Source of the DNA: CBDBND01 sp965262665
GTDB taxonomy: Bacteria; Pseudomonadota; Alphaproteobacteria; Rhodospirillales; Rhodospirillaceae
Assembly: GCA_965262665.1 (NCBI GenBank)
Contig: CBDHFR010000002.1
Span: 124,001-188,000, forward strand
Reading direction: 5' to 3'
DNA length: 64,000 nt
The translations under genes and the position numbers were made by a program. The first letter of the stretch is position 1, and every line of letters begins with the position of its first letter. Below, piece by piece: positions 37,819 to 47,963 of this stretch. The notes under the pieces are model-generated. The model searched no databases and was not told the DNA's origin. It worked only from the letters and a program-made list of their open reading frames with translations.

Positions 37819-38955
37819 CTATTTCTCAGCGATGCAGGCTGGGAATTGAAAACCCCTAGTGCCGTAGTTCATGACCCGGCCTGGCATGTACGTGTCAACC
37901 ATCTCTAGACGCGCTTTTTCCGCAGAAAACCCAGCTTTTACGGCCTCGGCGGCAACATCCATTTCGCGGTATGTCCCTCCAAATCTTTCATTGTTATTGT
38001 ACACTTCCCACTCCGCTAGGAAGCTCTCGAGAGGCGGCAATTCCTTCAAACGCGGATTGTCCATGTGCATCATGACACCACCGTCGCGAAGCAGCCGACG
38101 ACTTTCGGCAAAGATTTTGACAACGGCTTTCGTACTCGTCTCATGCATCATGATATGGGACAGCACGACGTCGAAACTTCCGTCCTCAAAGTTGGTTTTT
38201 TCTGCATTTTGCTGGCTGAAACGAATTTTGTGCCCAAGATCCTCAGCACGGGCGTGAGCGTACCGAAGTAGCGACTCGCCCACGTCAATTGCATGAATCT
38301 CCGAATCGGGTAAGGCTTCCGCCCAGGCGATTGTGCTTTGTCCGACCGAGCATCCCATGTCCAAAATGCGTTTTGGTTGGGCATTCGGATAGAGTTTTTT
38401 GTAATGTTCTAGAAGCGTGCGGCCCAGATAGTCCATCTTGGTGCCGATGTTTCCAAGCGTATAAAGGTAAGTACCGCGGTCGTATAACGCCCCTGCCGAA
38501 ACATCATCATTAGCATACGTGGCGTGATAGGCGCCGGGCTGCAAATGTATATCGTAGAACGAGAGGTAACCCGGAACTTCGAAGTCAGGGTCGAGGGTCA
38601 AAGTTCCACCGGACTTTCCGCAGACAGATTTTGCATTCTCCATCAGGCGGGGAAGGTCCCGTTCGACAGAATCGATTACGCTGTCCCACGTCATTTCCTG
38701 GGTATGGCGCTGCATGGCTGAGTACATCTGATAATAGTCGTCACGGGTCATGACCTTGCGCACTTCATGACGGTCTGTGGGTTCACGGCCATTTTCCTTC
38801 ACGAAAGAGGGCTTTACCCGGGCGTGGTATACGGCCTTGTTGCCGGGCGCGACTTGACTTGCGAGAAACCGGCGAACGTCCATGTAGTAATTTTGTCGTG
38901 AATGCTCGTCGTGGGTCGGATCCACAAGCACGGCATGAGCGTGTTGAGCTGGCAT
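37819..38955 (-). CDS. class I SAM-dependent methyltransferase
   Basis: The 378-residue protein has an N-terminal ~170-residue extension and a C-terminal methyltransferase domain: RILDMGCSVGQSTIAWAEAL (motif I), IHAIDVGESLLRYAHARAED, GSFDVVLSHIMMHET and LLRDGGVMMHMDNP. The pattern resembles small-molecule or quinone methyltransferases of the UbiE type. The N-terminal region is not recognised. It stands alone with its own terminator. The substrate is unknown. Confidence 0.8.
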   Translation of the reverse strand: MPAQHAHAVLVDPTHDEHSRQNYYMDVRRFLASQVAPGNKAVYHARVKPSFVKENGREPTDRHEVRKVMTRDDYYQMYSAMQRHTQEMTWDSVIDSVERDLPRLMENAKSVCGKSGGTLTLDPDFEVPGYLSFYDIHLQPGAYHATYANDDVSAGALYDRGTYLYTLGNIGTKMDYLGRTLLEHYKKLYPNAQPKRILDMGCSVGQSTIAWAEALPDSEIHAIDVGESLLRYAHARAEDLGHKIRFSQQNAEKTNFEDGSFDVVLSHIMMHETSTKAVVKIFAESRRLLRDGGVMMHMDNPRLKELPPLESFLAEWEVYNNNERFGGTYREMDVAAEAVKAGFSAEKARLEMVDTYMPGRVMNYGTRGFQFPACIAEK

Positions 38956-39068
38956 GAAAATCTCCTAAATCAGGGTCGCGTATGACGATTTAATACCCCT
39001 GCTTTCCGTATTGGCCGAAAGTACCTTGAAACCTGATCGCTGGTCGGACAAGGCGTAGTGTATCACAT

Positions 39069-40160
39069 CTACCGCACTTCACCGCTCTGAGACATGAGAA
39101 TGGCAAGCGGTTTGGTGCGCGGAAACTGAGCCAGCACGATCATCGCCATAACCATGATGGGCACGCTAAGTATCATCCCGGTAACACCCCAAATGGCGCC
39201 CCAGACCGAAAGCGAAAGCACAATGATGACGGGACTTAAATTGAGGGACTTCCCGGTGACTCGCGGCTCTATGACGTTACCGACCAAGATTTGCGCAGCC
39301 ATGAGCCCAATCAACACAGCGCCGGTTGTAGCGAACGAAGCGAACTGCAGCAGACTGAAGACAACGGGAAACATCACCGCAACCACCGAACCGATATAGG
39401 GAATATAATTGAGGATAAAGATCAAGAGCGCCCAAAAAGCGGCAAAATCCACGCCCACGGCCAGTAATAGAAAATAGCTCAGGATTCCCACAAAGGCACT
39501 CATAGCCGTCTTGATCCAGACGTATTTTTCGATATTGCGGCCAATGGCAGTCAATGTGTCTCGAATCGCCGCTTCTCGTTCTGGAGTGGAGGCACACGCT
39601 TTGATTTTGGGATCGAACGTTTGGCTTTCCAGGAGAAGAAAGGCCACGTACAGGAAGATCAAGAAGGTCTTACCTGCGATGGATTGCAACGCGCCGATGA
39701 CTGGTAGGACCGCTGACTGGAAATTGATGTTTTCATTTAAGCTGGCAATGGTGATAGCCGTTCCAAACCACTTCTCGACAGAGGCCCGAACGTCCTGAGA
39801 TAGCGCTTGCAGTTTGGCCTGGTATTCCGGCGCGGCGGCCGCGATGGCGTTAATGTTTCCGGCCACTAACTGGACGAGAAGTGTGATCAAGAAAAGCAGT
39901 ACGAGTATAGAAACTGTTAGCGCCAACCAAGCGGGCATACACCGGCCACTGATTTCAATTCCTTCGAAACCGTGGGCCAGGGCCTTCAATAGGTACGTGA
40001 TGAAAATAGCCAGAACGAGTGGGACAAATATGCTTTGACCAACAACTAAAAGGTAAACGGTTAGAGCGACAAGGCCAATCGCTGCAGCAAAAACCACTGT
40101 ATTGGATGAAGAGGTACCCAGGTTTTCGGTAGTAGGGTTCGGCCGATTTTGATCCGTCAT
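39069..40160 (-). CDS. AI-2E family transporter (PerM-like)
   Basis: A 363-residue inner-membrane protein starting at the ATG at 40160 (TDQNRPNPTTENLGTSSS). Hydrophobic segments follow in the family order: VVFAAAIGLVALTVYLLVVG, IFVPLVLAIFITYLL, LALTVSILVLLFLITLLVQL, and after a soluble loop VGILSYFLLLAVGVDFAAFW, ALLIFILNYIPYIGSVVAVM and the C-terminal VWGAIWGVTGMILSVPIMVM. Homologues export autoinducer-2 or act as sodium/proton antiporters; which applies here is not clear. Confidence 0.85.
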   Translation of the reverse strand: MTDQNRPNPTTENLGTSSSNTVVFAAAIGLVALTVYLLVVGQSIFVPLVLAIFITYLLKALAHGFEGIEISGRCMPAWLALTVSILVLLFLITLLVQLVAGNINAIAAAAPEYQAKLQALSQDVRASVEKWFGTAITIASLNENINFQSAVLPVIGALQSIAGKTFLIFLYVAFLLLESQTFDPKIKACASTPEREAAIRDTLTAIGRNIEKYVWIKTAMSAFVGILSYFLLLAVGVDFAAFWALLIFILNYIPYIGSVVAVMFPVVFSLLQFASFATTGAVLIGLMAAQILVGNVIEPRVTGKSLNLSPVIIVLSLSVWGAIWGVTGMILSVPIMVMAMIVLAQFPRTKPLAILMSQSGEVR

Positions 40161-40186
40161 ATCCCCAAATCTCCCTGAGACTAACC

Positions 40187-41436
40187 CTAAAGGAAGAAAC
40201 GATAGCTGGCTTGCAGGACTGTCTCGTTGGCATGGGACGGCACACCCAAACCCACACGAGCCGGCCGATTTGACTGCACATGTAGTAGTTCCAATGTCAG
40301 CCGTTGCCGTTCGAAGGGGCGCAATAATAGGCCGCTGTCCAGGCATTACCTGATTCGTTGTTGGGATCGTCGGGTATTAAGTCATCATCTGCGACTTCGA
40401 AATGATCGTACCGGAAAGACAGGCGGTGCCTACCAAACCGCTTACTCAAAAGCCCAAATACAGCCCAATAGTCATTGTCAACCTTTGAACCCAGAACGGG
40501 GCGTGTACCCATTGAGGTGTTTCCAATCATGAATTGACTGATGAATTCTAGATCCCCCGGCAAAACCGTCTCATACCCGACACTCGTGAAATAAGTATCC
40601 CAAGCGTACTGTTTCAGATCAAAGGCTCGGTCAAAAGCTTGGTTGTCGTAGTAGAGCACGCGCAACCTGCCGAATTCATAGTGATCAAAGGTGAGAGCGG
40701 CGTAACCGCCAACACGGCTGTCCAATTGATGAAAGGGTTCTACCCACGGCGCTTGCCGCGCCATGCTGCCAGTCTCAAGCGATGGGATCGTTGGTAAGGG
40801 AAGCTGCTCAAACAGACCTGATTCCCGGTCATGGAGAGCCCAACCCCGCCACGCCAGCAGGCTTCCCGCTGGATCGTTAGCCACATAGCCCGCAATGGTG
40901 AACGAAATATCGAGGTCTTCAAGCTCACGGCCAACGGTTAGCTCACCGCCTATTGTCTTCAGCTCTTCACCGACCCATGTGTTGATGGCGGACGACGTAA
41001 TGGTGTAGGGGCTGGTCCACGCTATGGCATCATTCTCAAACGAAATCGGCGGAAAAAAGACGCCCAGGCGTACTTCAAACTGATACTCGGATTTTGGCAC
41101 GGGCTTGTAACGCAGGAACGCTTCAATCACGTCCACAGGTTGATGCTGTTGGCTATCCACCTTGACGTGAACGACGCCTGACAGGTCCCAGGTCAATTTG
41201 GGCAGAAATATCAGTGATGCTTCGCCAAGCTTGCCCAGAACGCGATTATCACCGTCGGCCCCAGCCCCCCAGCGTGTTTTACCCAGGCCTCGGTTCTCCC
41301 AGCTGACCGTATCGTCCGTGAGGACCAAACGGGCGTCTACCAATCCACGGATATCAATTGACGGTAAACTTTCCTGGGCATAAACCTGTGAAGTCGCGAC
41401 TCCACTAAGGATCACTGCGCAGAAAAACCGTTTCAT
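40187..41436 (-). pseudogene. outer-membrane beta-barrel protein with a late frameshift
   Basis: The product starts with a signal peptide (KRFFCAVILSGVATSQVYAQ) and continues as alternating beta-strand sequence (LRVLYYDNQAFDRAFD, WAVFGLLSKRFGRHRLSFRY). The open frame ends at 40297 in YYCAPSNGNG. One base over, the sequence continues as FERQRLTLELLHVQSNRPAR and closes with VLQASYRFFL at 40187, a proper barrel end with terminal aromatic residues. A single-base change in a CCCC run near 40313 explains this. Full length would be about 415 residues. It is a porin-like or alginate-export-like barrel of unknown substrate. Confidence 0.75.
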
Positions 41437-41437
41437 G

Positions 41438-43828
41438 TCAGCTTTCCTGAGTGGTTGGTGCGGCTGCTGAGGTCGCTTCTGGAGACCAACGAGACTCCTT
41501 GTAGAAGGTCTCTATATCGGCAGCGGGAACCGGTTTGCTAATGAAGTAGCCCTGACCGGTGTTGCAGCCGTATTTTTTAAGAATGTTCAGGGATTCTTCA
41601 TCTTCCACTCCTTCCGCAGTGACTTTTAGACCTAAGTTATGTCCGAGGTCGATTGTCGAGCGTACAAGAATCTCATCCTCCTGATTGCTCGCCAATTTAA
41701 GAACAAAGGACTTATCGATCTTGATCTCTTGAACGGGAAGGGCTTTCAAGTAAGCCATGGACGAATACCCCGTTCCGTAGTCGTCGATGGAAAGCGTGTG
41801 CCCCCGTTTGTTAAGCGACGTAAGAACCACCATGGCATTGTAGCGGTCTTCCATGATGGCGCTTTCGGTAATCTCCAAGACCAGCCGGTCGGCTGCCAAA
41901 TCATGGGCGTTGAGAAGCGTGTCAATCTGATCGGGTAGATGGCGGTTGGTGAGATCCCGCGCCGACAGGTTAACGGCGACGATGACGTCGAGGCCTTTAT
42001 TTTGCCACTCTTTGGCTTGTTTGATGGCTGTCATGAGCGCCCATTCACTGAGCTTCTGAATATTTCCGGTCTGCTCTGCCAGGGGAATAAAGTCGTCTGG
42101 CGGCATAAAGCCTCTTTCCGGGTGAATCCAGTGCACAAGCGCTTCGACGTGAGTAATGCGTTCTCCCGCAATATCGACCTTGGGCTGGTAATAAAATTGG
42201 AATTCACCCCGGTCCAATCCCTTTCGCAGTTCTCCCATCATCGACAGGCGTTCAGGCTTATGGGGGTCCGCTTCAGGATCGTAAACGGCGAATTGGCGAG
42301 ACGACGCTCTCGCTTCGTATATTGCCGTGTCGGCCCGTTGAATCAATGTTCTGGCGTCTTGGCCGTGGTCAGGGTAACAGGCCTCCCCGATCGATGCTGT
42401 AACGTCCAGTTGGATGCCGGCAATCAGGATGGGTTCTTCAAAAGACTTTAAGATGCGGTCAACGATCTGCTGTACGACATCGGCACCGGCACCAGGCATT
42501 AAAATGCTGAACATGGTGCTGGAATGCCGTGCAACCATGTCAGATTGCTTAATCGTGGCGGAGAGACGTTGCCCGATCATGCGTATTAAATCCTCACCCG
42601 TATCATGCCCGAGGGTGTAATTAATCTCCGATACCCGGCCAATTTCGATTAGGAGGACGGTGAGCCGTTCAATATTTGCTTTCTCGACGTGTTGATTTAG
42701 TTCGCGCTCAAAATATCGACGATTTGGCAGCCCCGTCGCCGTATCGTGCAAAGACTGATGCTCTAAGCGGGCTTCACGCTCTGCAATGCCATCCATCATC
42801 TGATTAAAGGTATCGCCCAATCGGCCAATCTCGTCACTCTGGGCGACTGTTACCTTGTCCGTATATTTTCCTTCTTGAATGCGGCGGGCGGCCTCATCGA
42901 GGGTTCTGATCGGCTTGGCCACACTTCTAGCAATTGCAACAGATCCAACTAGGGAAACCATAATCGCGATGGCCGCAAGTACGGCCAGCACAAAAAACAG
43001 CGGTTGATACGGTACCAGGGCCAGATCAAGCGAATACTGCAGCACAGCGTTTACAGAAGGGCTGTCTTCGGGTGTGGGCAAGTTAGCGACCAGCGTGACA
43101 TAGTCGCTGCCGCCAAGTGTTAGCGTTTTAGTGTCCCCAATCAGCATTTCGCCTTGAGAAACCATAGCGGCCGGAAGTTCGGTGCGCGCCACTTGATTGA
43201 GCGTAGACACACTTGCCACCCAGCCGGCCTCCACTTGCCCGGTGGCAAAGGTCACTTCCAACGGCAAGGTGGATTCCTGACGGAATTCATGGGCAAACGG
43301 CTGATCAATCTCGACAGCGATAGCGATCCAAGCGATCGGAACAGGCGCTAGGACCGGCACAACGACAAATTCGTATATGGCACCGTCTAAAACGGCGATC
43401 GACTCAGCGCGACTCTGTTCTTCAGCCAGATCGATTAAATCAAAAAACGGAAAATCATACGGCTTAGAACTTGGGTTACCGGTATCCGCGGTGACCAAAT
43501 AGTCCAGGTCAACCAGCATAACCCTATCAGCAGCGATACGGGCGCCAAGATTATTGAGTGTAGACAGGATTGTTGGACTATCATTGGTGGCAACAGCCGT
43601 ACGAAAACCGAAGTCTGAGGCAAGAATGCGGGTGCCATCAGCCAAGGCATTGACTGTCGCGGCAACACGACTTGTAAAAATTCGATTTGCGGCAATGAGT
43701 TGATCGCGGCTTTGGTCAAAGATGTTCTGAACGATTGCCTGTTGCACCGTATATATCGCGACACCCTGCAATATAAGAAACAAGGCTGTAAAAAAAAGAG
43801 CCAGCTTTGTTTGGAAACGTTTGAACAC
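41438..43828 (-). CDS. membrane GGDEF–EAL protein, probable c-di-GMP phosphodiesterase
   Basis: The 796-residue protein has a transmembrane helix at 10–30, a periplasmic sensor region (about 35–270), a second membrane segment (FFVLAVLAAIAIMVSLVGSV), a HAMP domain (IARSVAKPIRTLDEAARRIQ), a GGDEF domain and an EAL domain. The GGDEF site is degenerate (ARHSSTMFSIL in place of RxGGDEF), so cyclase activity is not expected. The EAL domain has all signatures: VEALVHWIHPERG, EITESAIM, IDDYGTGYSSMAYL, KIDKSFV and AEGVED. It adjoins the cupredoxin-like gene with a stop/start junction of zero bases. Confidence 0.9.
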   Translation of the reverse strand: MFKRFQTKLALFFTALFLILQGVAIYTVQQAIVQNIFDQSRDQLIAANRIFTSRVAATVNALADGTRILASDFGFRTAVATNDSPTILSTLNNLGARIAADRVMLVDLDYLVTADTGNPSSKPYDFPFFDLIDLAEEQSRAESIAVLDGAIYEFVVVPVLAPVPIAWIAIAVEIDQPFAHEFRQESTLPLEVTFATGQVEAGWVASVSTLNQVARTELPAAMVSQGEMLIGDTKTLTLGGSDYVTLVANLPTPEDSPSVNAVLQYSLDLALVPYQPLFFVLAVLAAIAIMVSLVGSVAIARSVAKPIRTLDEAARRIQEGKYTDKVTVAQSDEIGRLGDTFNQMMDGIAEREARLEHQSLHDTATGLPNRRYFERELNQHVEKANIERLTVLLIEIGRVSEINYTLGHDTGEDLIRMIGQRLSATIKQSDMVARHSSTMFSILMPGAGADVVQQIVDRILKSFEEPILIAGIQLDVTASIGEACYPDHGQDARTLIQRADTAIYEARASSRQFAVYDPEADPHKPERLSMMGELRKGLDRGEFQFYYQPKVDIAGERITHVEALVHWIHPERGFMPPDDFIPLAEQTGNIQKLSEWALMTAIKQAKEWQNKGLDVIVAVNLSARDLTNRHLPDQIDTLLNAHDLAADRLVLEITESAIMEDRYNAMVVLTSLNKRGHTLSIDDYGTGYSSMAYLKALPVQEIKIDKSFVLKLASNQEDEILVRSTIDLGHNLGLKVTAEGVEDEESLNILKKYGCNTGQGYFISKPVPAADIETFYKESRWSPEATSAAAPTTQES

Positions 43829-44467
43829 CTAATAGACTCCTTCTTCGAAGTCGTTCCCTCTTTGTCTTCGCCGGTCTGACTTTAGTCCTATTTCGAAAGT
43901 TACAGACTGTCCGGCCGTTACGGCCATTACTGTGCGTCTGGCAGGTCCGCGCAATCTCGGATGCCACACTTGGGCTTCACCGACCTCACCGTCTTGCAAA
44001 CCTGAAATCGTCACAACGCCGTCTTGATCCATTTTACCGAACACGTGTGTATCGACAACGTAAATATAACCCAGCATATTGTCATGAATGTTGCAGCCCA
44101 GTGCGACCACGCCAGGCGTATCAAACTTCACTTGTTGCAGTTCATCTCCGCCGTAGAGTTTCAACTCAAACCGTTTGGCCGGTGAAAACGAATAAACATG
44201 GTGCCGAAACGGGTCTTCGTTTGGGAATTCAACGGTTGTTCCAATCGCTACAGGGAGAACGAACGGATTAAAGGACTCATTGCGCTGCACCATTCGTTCT
44301 AATTGATCGGTAGCGGTCCCAGATTCTGATTGGACTGACACAACGGCGTCTGACACCGGTTGCCCATCGGAATCGCGGACCGAGACCGTTAAATCAGCCG
44401 CACCGCCCGCCAATGGGGCAAGCAAAACTGCTAAAGTAGAGAATATCGCCAGTTTCTGGCGTACCAT
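43829..44467 (-). CDS. periplasmic cupredoxin-like protein
   Basis: A 212-residue exported protein (signal KLAIFSTLAVLLAPLAGGAA) with a carboxypeptidase-regulatory-like or Ig-like stretch (VSVRDSDGQPVSDAVVSV) and a cupredoxin core. The likely type 1 copper ligands are His in PFRHHVYSFSPAKR and Cys/His/Met in VVALGCNIHDNMLGYIYVVD. Proteins of this type are often annotated as methylamine utilisation proteins. It is immediately upstream of the EAL protein and the barrel, and divergent from a TonB receptor, so a metal-related signalling role is plausible. Confidence 0.78.
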   Translation of the reverse strand: MVRQKLAIFSTLAVLLAPLAGGAADLTVSVRDSDGQPVSDAVVSVQSESGTATDQLERMVQRNESFNPFVLPVAIGTTVEFPNEDPFRHHVYSFSPAKRFELKLYGGDELQQVKFDTPGVVALGCNIHDNMLGYIYVVDTHVFGKMDQDGVVTISGLQDGEVGEAQVWHPRLRGPARRTVMAVTAGQSVTFEIGLKSDRRRQRGNDFEEGVY

Positions 44468-44622
44468 AGCCGCGTCCCTCCCGGCTGAGTTGAACTTAAT
44501 CTTTCCTCCATTATCGCGTCAGATTGGGGCAACTTCTAGGTCAATTCGATAGTCCAGCCCGTATTACTGATAACGAGATGGGCATTGTTTTGTGGGCTAA
44601 CTTTGTCTAGGCAGATGGCACG

Positions 44623-46695
44623 ATGCAGCGATTTCTAACATTGTGCTTGGTCATCTGCGCTTCCCTGACTGCGACAAATGCTTCCTCTCAGCAGTTAGAA
44701 GAGATTCGTGTGAGCACCCGCCGCCTTCCGGACTCAGTATCCGAAGCGATCTACAGTTCCGTCCGTTTTGATCGCTCAGCGTTGAATGGAGCAGCTTTTG
44801 GGTTGGATGACTCACTTCGCCGATTGCCTGGATTTGGATTGTTTCGCCGACAAGCATCCAGGGCGGCCCATCCGACAACCCAAGGCGTCAGTCTGCGCGG
44901 GCTTGGTCCCAATGGAGCAGGCCGGACATTGGTTGTTTTAGACGGTGTACCTCAGAACGATCCATTCGGAGGTTGGGTCGAATGGGTCCATCTCCCGCCA
45001 CTCACCATCGAGCAAGCCACACTCGTCCGCGGCGGCGGTGCTGGCGTTTGGGGCAATGCAGCTTTGGCAGGTGTGGTGCGGCTGGATAGCCGAGTGCTCG
45101 ACGAACAAATGGCCGTTGCCGACCTCCGTCATGGAAGCAAAGACACTTGGATGGGTTCAGCGTTGGCAGAGTCTCCTATTGGCGCAGGAACGTTTTCCAT
45201 TACGGCGCATGCAAGTGATGGTGAAGGCTATTTTTTAATTGGAACAGATCAACGCGGGGCAGCAGACCGTCGTGCAGCACGCCGCAATGAAGGCGTTCGG
45301 CTGGCTTGGCGGGTGCAAAGCGACAATGGGACTTTATGGAGTATCAGCGGTTCAGCCGCTTCGGACTCTTTTGTCAACGGTTCCGATGTCGCTGGAACGC
45401 AGACGGACACATACGACCTTTCCATAGGCGCATTGAACGAAAATGCGGCGAACGGACTGAGCTGGCAATCGGTTCTGTACGTACGGCATAAGGATTTCAG
45501 CAGCACGTTCGGTGCGTTCGATGGCACCCGTGACACGGTTCGTCCGGTCCTAGATCAATTTGATGTCCCAGCGACTGTCGTCGGCGGCAATCTTGTGGTG
45601 CGCTCAAACGAATTCGAGGCCTGGACGGTCGAAAGCGGAATGGATGTGCGCTTTTCAGACGGGGAAACCAATGAACTGTTCCGTAATCTCGGCGCGGGAT
45701 TTACCCGTGAAAGAACGGCCGGCGGCAAACAGCTGGTCACGGGCGCATTTCTCGAAGGCCATTGGCAGCAAACGAATCGCTTTCTGTTCACTATTGGAGG
45801 GCGAGTCGACCATTGGCGCCAATCCAATGGTAACCGTCGAGAATCCAACCTTATTGATGGCACTGTTTTAGTTGATCGCACGTTTACCAATCAAAACGGT
45901 TGGGTCGCCAACGGACGTGTTGGCTTTCGCGCTGACGTGAAGGGCGGCTTGTCAGTCAAGGGCGCAGCCTACTCCGGTTTCCGCGTCCCTACATTAAACG
46001 AACTATACCGTCCTTTTCGTGTCGGCAATGATATCACGGAGGCCAACAATGGGTTGGAAAACGAACGCATAGTTGGGGTTGATTTAAGTTTCACATGGTC
46101 GTCGGAACACGCATTGGCCGCGGCGACGCTATTCCGTAACGATATTCATGACCCGGTTATCAATGCCACCGTAACCACCACACCGGGCTTTAATACGGAA
46201 TTCGGCGTCTTTATTCCCGGCGGTGGGAGCCTGCGGCAACGGCGCAATGTCGATCGCGTTGAAACTTGGGGCATGGAAATCGATACAGAACTAACTATCG
46301 CAGAAAGCGCGAGTATCCGGGCTGCTTATCTCTTTACATCACCCAAGATCAAGAAGAGTACCGTATCACCCATTCTCGAAGGTAATCGTCTTGCACAAGT
46401 GGCCAGGCACCAGGGGACAATTGGTTTAGAACTTCAGCCAAATGATCGGATCTCGTTTACGGTGGATGTACTGGCATCCAGCAATCAATTTGAGGACGAT
46501 TTGAACTCCAGAGTTTTAAACAGTGTCGTTACGGTTGATACGCAGCTTTCTTACAAAATCAATGACGGCATAGAAGCGTATGTGGCAGCTGAAAATTTAT
46601 TCGATACCCGGATCGAGGCCGGGCGGTCGGCCTCCGGACTTGTCACGCTGGGAGCCCCAATATTCCTTTGGGTTGGACTGCGTTTGGCCTATTGA
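44623..46695 (+). CDS. TonB-dependent receptor
   Basis: A 690-residue outer-membrane receptor. Signal peptide RFLTLCLVICASLTATNASS, TonB-box region LEEIRVSTRRLPDSVSEAIY, plug domain with HPTTQGVSLRGLGPNGAGRT and the ERGGG-type anchor TLVRGGGAGVWGNAALAGVV, and a barrel ending IFLWVGLRLAY. It is divergent from the cupredoxin–EAL–barrel unit. The ligand is unknown; a metal chelate would match the neighbouring cupredoxin. Unlike the receptor at 16.6–19.0 kb it is intact. Confidence 0.88.
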   Translation: MQRFLTLCLVICASLTATNASSQQLEEIRVSTRRLPDSVSEAIYSSVRFDRSALNGAAFGLDDSLRRLPGFGLFRRQASRAAHPTTQGVSLRGLGPNGAGRTLVVLDGVPQNDPFGGWVEWVHLPPLTIEQATLVRGGGAGVWGNAALAGVVRLDSRVLDEQMAVADLRHGSKDTWMGSALAESPIGAGTFSITAHASDGEGYFLIGTDQRGAADRRAARRNEGVRLAWRVQSDNGTLWSISGSAASDSFVNGSDVAGTQTDTYDLSIGALNENAANGLSWQSVLYVRHKDFSSTFGAFDGTRDTVRPVLDQFDVPATVVGGNLVVRSNEFEAWTVESGMDVRFSDGETNELFRNLGAGFTRERTAGGKQLVTGAFLEGHWQQTNRFLFTIGGRVDHWRQSNGNRRESNLIDGTVLVDRTFTNQNGWVANGRVGFRADVKGGLSVKGAAYSGFRVPTLNELYRPFRVGNDITEANNGLENERIVGVDLSFTWSSEHALAAATLFRNDIHDPVINATVTTTPGFNTEFGVFIPGGGSLRQRRNVDRVETWGMEIDTELTIAESASIRAAYLFTSPKIKKSTVSPILEGNRLAQVARHQGTIGLELQPNDRISFTVDVLASSNQFEDDLNSRVLNSVVTVDTQLSYKINDGIEAYVAAENLFDTRIEAGRSASGLVTLGAPIFLWVGLRLAY

Positions 46696-46721
46696 TGAGT
46701 GTGGTCGAGGAGGGGAAGTCC

Positions 46722-47087
46722 ATGCCCAAAAAAAGAAATACGAAATCACGCCAAAATCCAAAGTCAGTAAAACGCGCAGACACGTCACAACCTGTCAGTC
46801 TCGCTGCCAAAGCCAGAAAGCCGGCGGCAAAGAGCGATCCGGTCTATACCGCCGTCGCCTTGCAACTGATCACCCACAGCGTGGCCCGCTGCTCCAACCG
46901 CAAAACTGCTCGGGCGCGCATGCTCAAGACTCTGAATCACGTCCGCGACAAAGTGGGTGGTATTCGTCAATGGATGGGCCCGTCGGCAAAGCTGGTTGTT
47001 CTGCCTGAATATATGTTGACCTCATTTCCCCAAGGTCACGCCATTGCGGATTGGGCTCATAAAGCAGCCTTGGATATGGATGTCTGA
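46722..47087 (+). pseudogene. carbon–nitrogen hydrolase (nitrilase superfamily), truncated by IS3
   Basis: The ATG at 46722 opens a Lys-rich N-terminus (PKKRNTKSRQNPKSVKRADT) followed by VYTAVALQLITHSVARC and AKLVVLPEYMLTSFPQG, where the glutamate is the first residue of the nitrilase Glu–Lys–Cys triad. Sequence is lost after DWAHKAALDMDV at 47087, just before IS3-like DNA starts. Only about 120 of ~300 residues remain, so Lys and Cys are gone. No remainder was found beyond the IS region. Confidence 0.7.
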
Positions 47088-47167
47088 CGTCAGCGTCTAT
47101 GGGACAGATTGAGGGTTTTTGATAAGGGAGGATTTCTGGCTCATCGTAGAGACTGAAGGAAACGAAG

Positions 47168-47506
47168 ATGAGGCAGAAATCGATGGATACAAGAGACAGC
47201 GCCGAACAGGCGGCGCGGGATATCCGACGCAAGACGCGCAAGCAGTATTCGGCTGAGGAGAAGATCCGGATTGTCCTGGCAGGTCTGCGTGGCGAGGACA
47301 GCATTTCCGAGCTGTGCCGCCGTGAGGGGATCGCCGAGAGTCTGTATTACAGCTGGTCGAAGGAGTTTTTGGCGGCCGGCAAGAAGCGGCTTTCGGGCGA
47401 CACCGCCCGGCAAGCCTCCTCGAGCGAAGTCAAAGAGCTGCGCCGCGAGATGCGTGACATGAAGGAGTTGGTTGCCGACCTGACGCTTAAGAACCGGCTG
47501 CTTTAA
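47168..47506 (+). CDS. IS3-family transposase OrfA
   Basis: A 112-residue protein with an HTH of the IS3 OrfA type (RKQYSAEEKIRIVLAGLRGE, then SISELCRREGIAESLYYSWS) and a C-terminal leucine-zipper-like helix (EVKELRREMRDMKELVADLT). It appears whole, but the partner OrfB is reduced to a stub (47539–47597). Confidence 0.88.
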   Translation: MRQKSMDTRDSAEQAARDIRRKTRKQYSAEEKIRIVLAGLRGEDSISELCRREGIAESLYYSWSKEFLAAGKKRLSGDTARQASSSEVKELRREMRDMKELVADLTLKNRLL

Positions 47507-47538
47507 AAAAAGCATGACCGGGGCTGGGGGATACGGCG

Positions 47539-47597
47539 CATGAGGTACCCCGCATCCGAGAAGCTGGAGATCATCCGCCTGGTCGAACGCACTTGAC
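47539..47597 (+). pseudogene. IS3 OrfB stub
   Basis: The start of OrfB, RYPASEKLEIIRLVERT, is visible after OrfA and ends at a TGA where the element is cut. Sequence after about 47597 belongs to a different IS3 copy in opposite orientation. Confidence 0.65.
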
Positions 47598-47632
47598 GTT
47601 GCTCCCAAAATCCGGACCAGGTGGTTCTTCAC

Positions 47633-47945
47633 CTATGCGGCCTGATCGATGGTCATATCTCTCCTGGCCTGTGCCGGCGTCCGGTAGCCGATGCTCGAGT
47701 GGCGCCATCGTTGGTTATAGAAGATCTCGATGTACTCGAATAGCGCAAGCCCTGGCCTCGCGCCGGGTACGAAACCGGGTACGGTGCACGAGTTCGGTCT
47801 TGAGAGACCCAAAGAAGCTCTCCATGGGGCATTGTCGAGGCAATTCCCCTTGCGGCTCATGGCGGCCTTGATGCCGTGGAGGCGGAGCAGTTTGCGGTCG
47901 TCACCGCGGGCATATTGGGCGGGTTCAATCGGTCGTCGCAACACT
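47633..47945 (-). pseudogene. IS3-family OrfB C-terminal fragment
   Basis: The minus strand reads KLLRLHGIKAAMSRKGNCLD at one end and LALFEYIEIFYNQRWRHSSI, GYRTPAQARRDMTIDQAA at the other: the C-terminal part of an IS3 integrase core. The middle is out of frame (about 47760–47835), where the expected MESFFGSLKTELVH is shifted. The upstream part is missing at about 47945, where an IS30 fragment begins. Confidence 0.75.
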
Positions 47946-47963
47946 CTGGCATAGGAGGTTGCT

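Noticed and set aside
39069..40346. Longer N-terminus for the AI-2E transporter
   Set aside because: The upstream 62 codons overlap the end of the barrel gene in another frame and are not family-like; the ATG at 40160 fits the family start.
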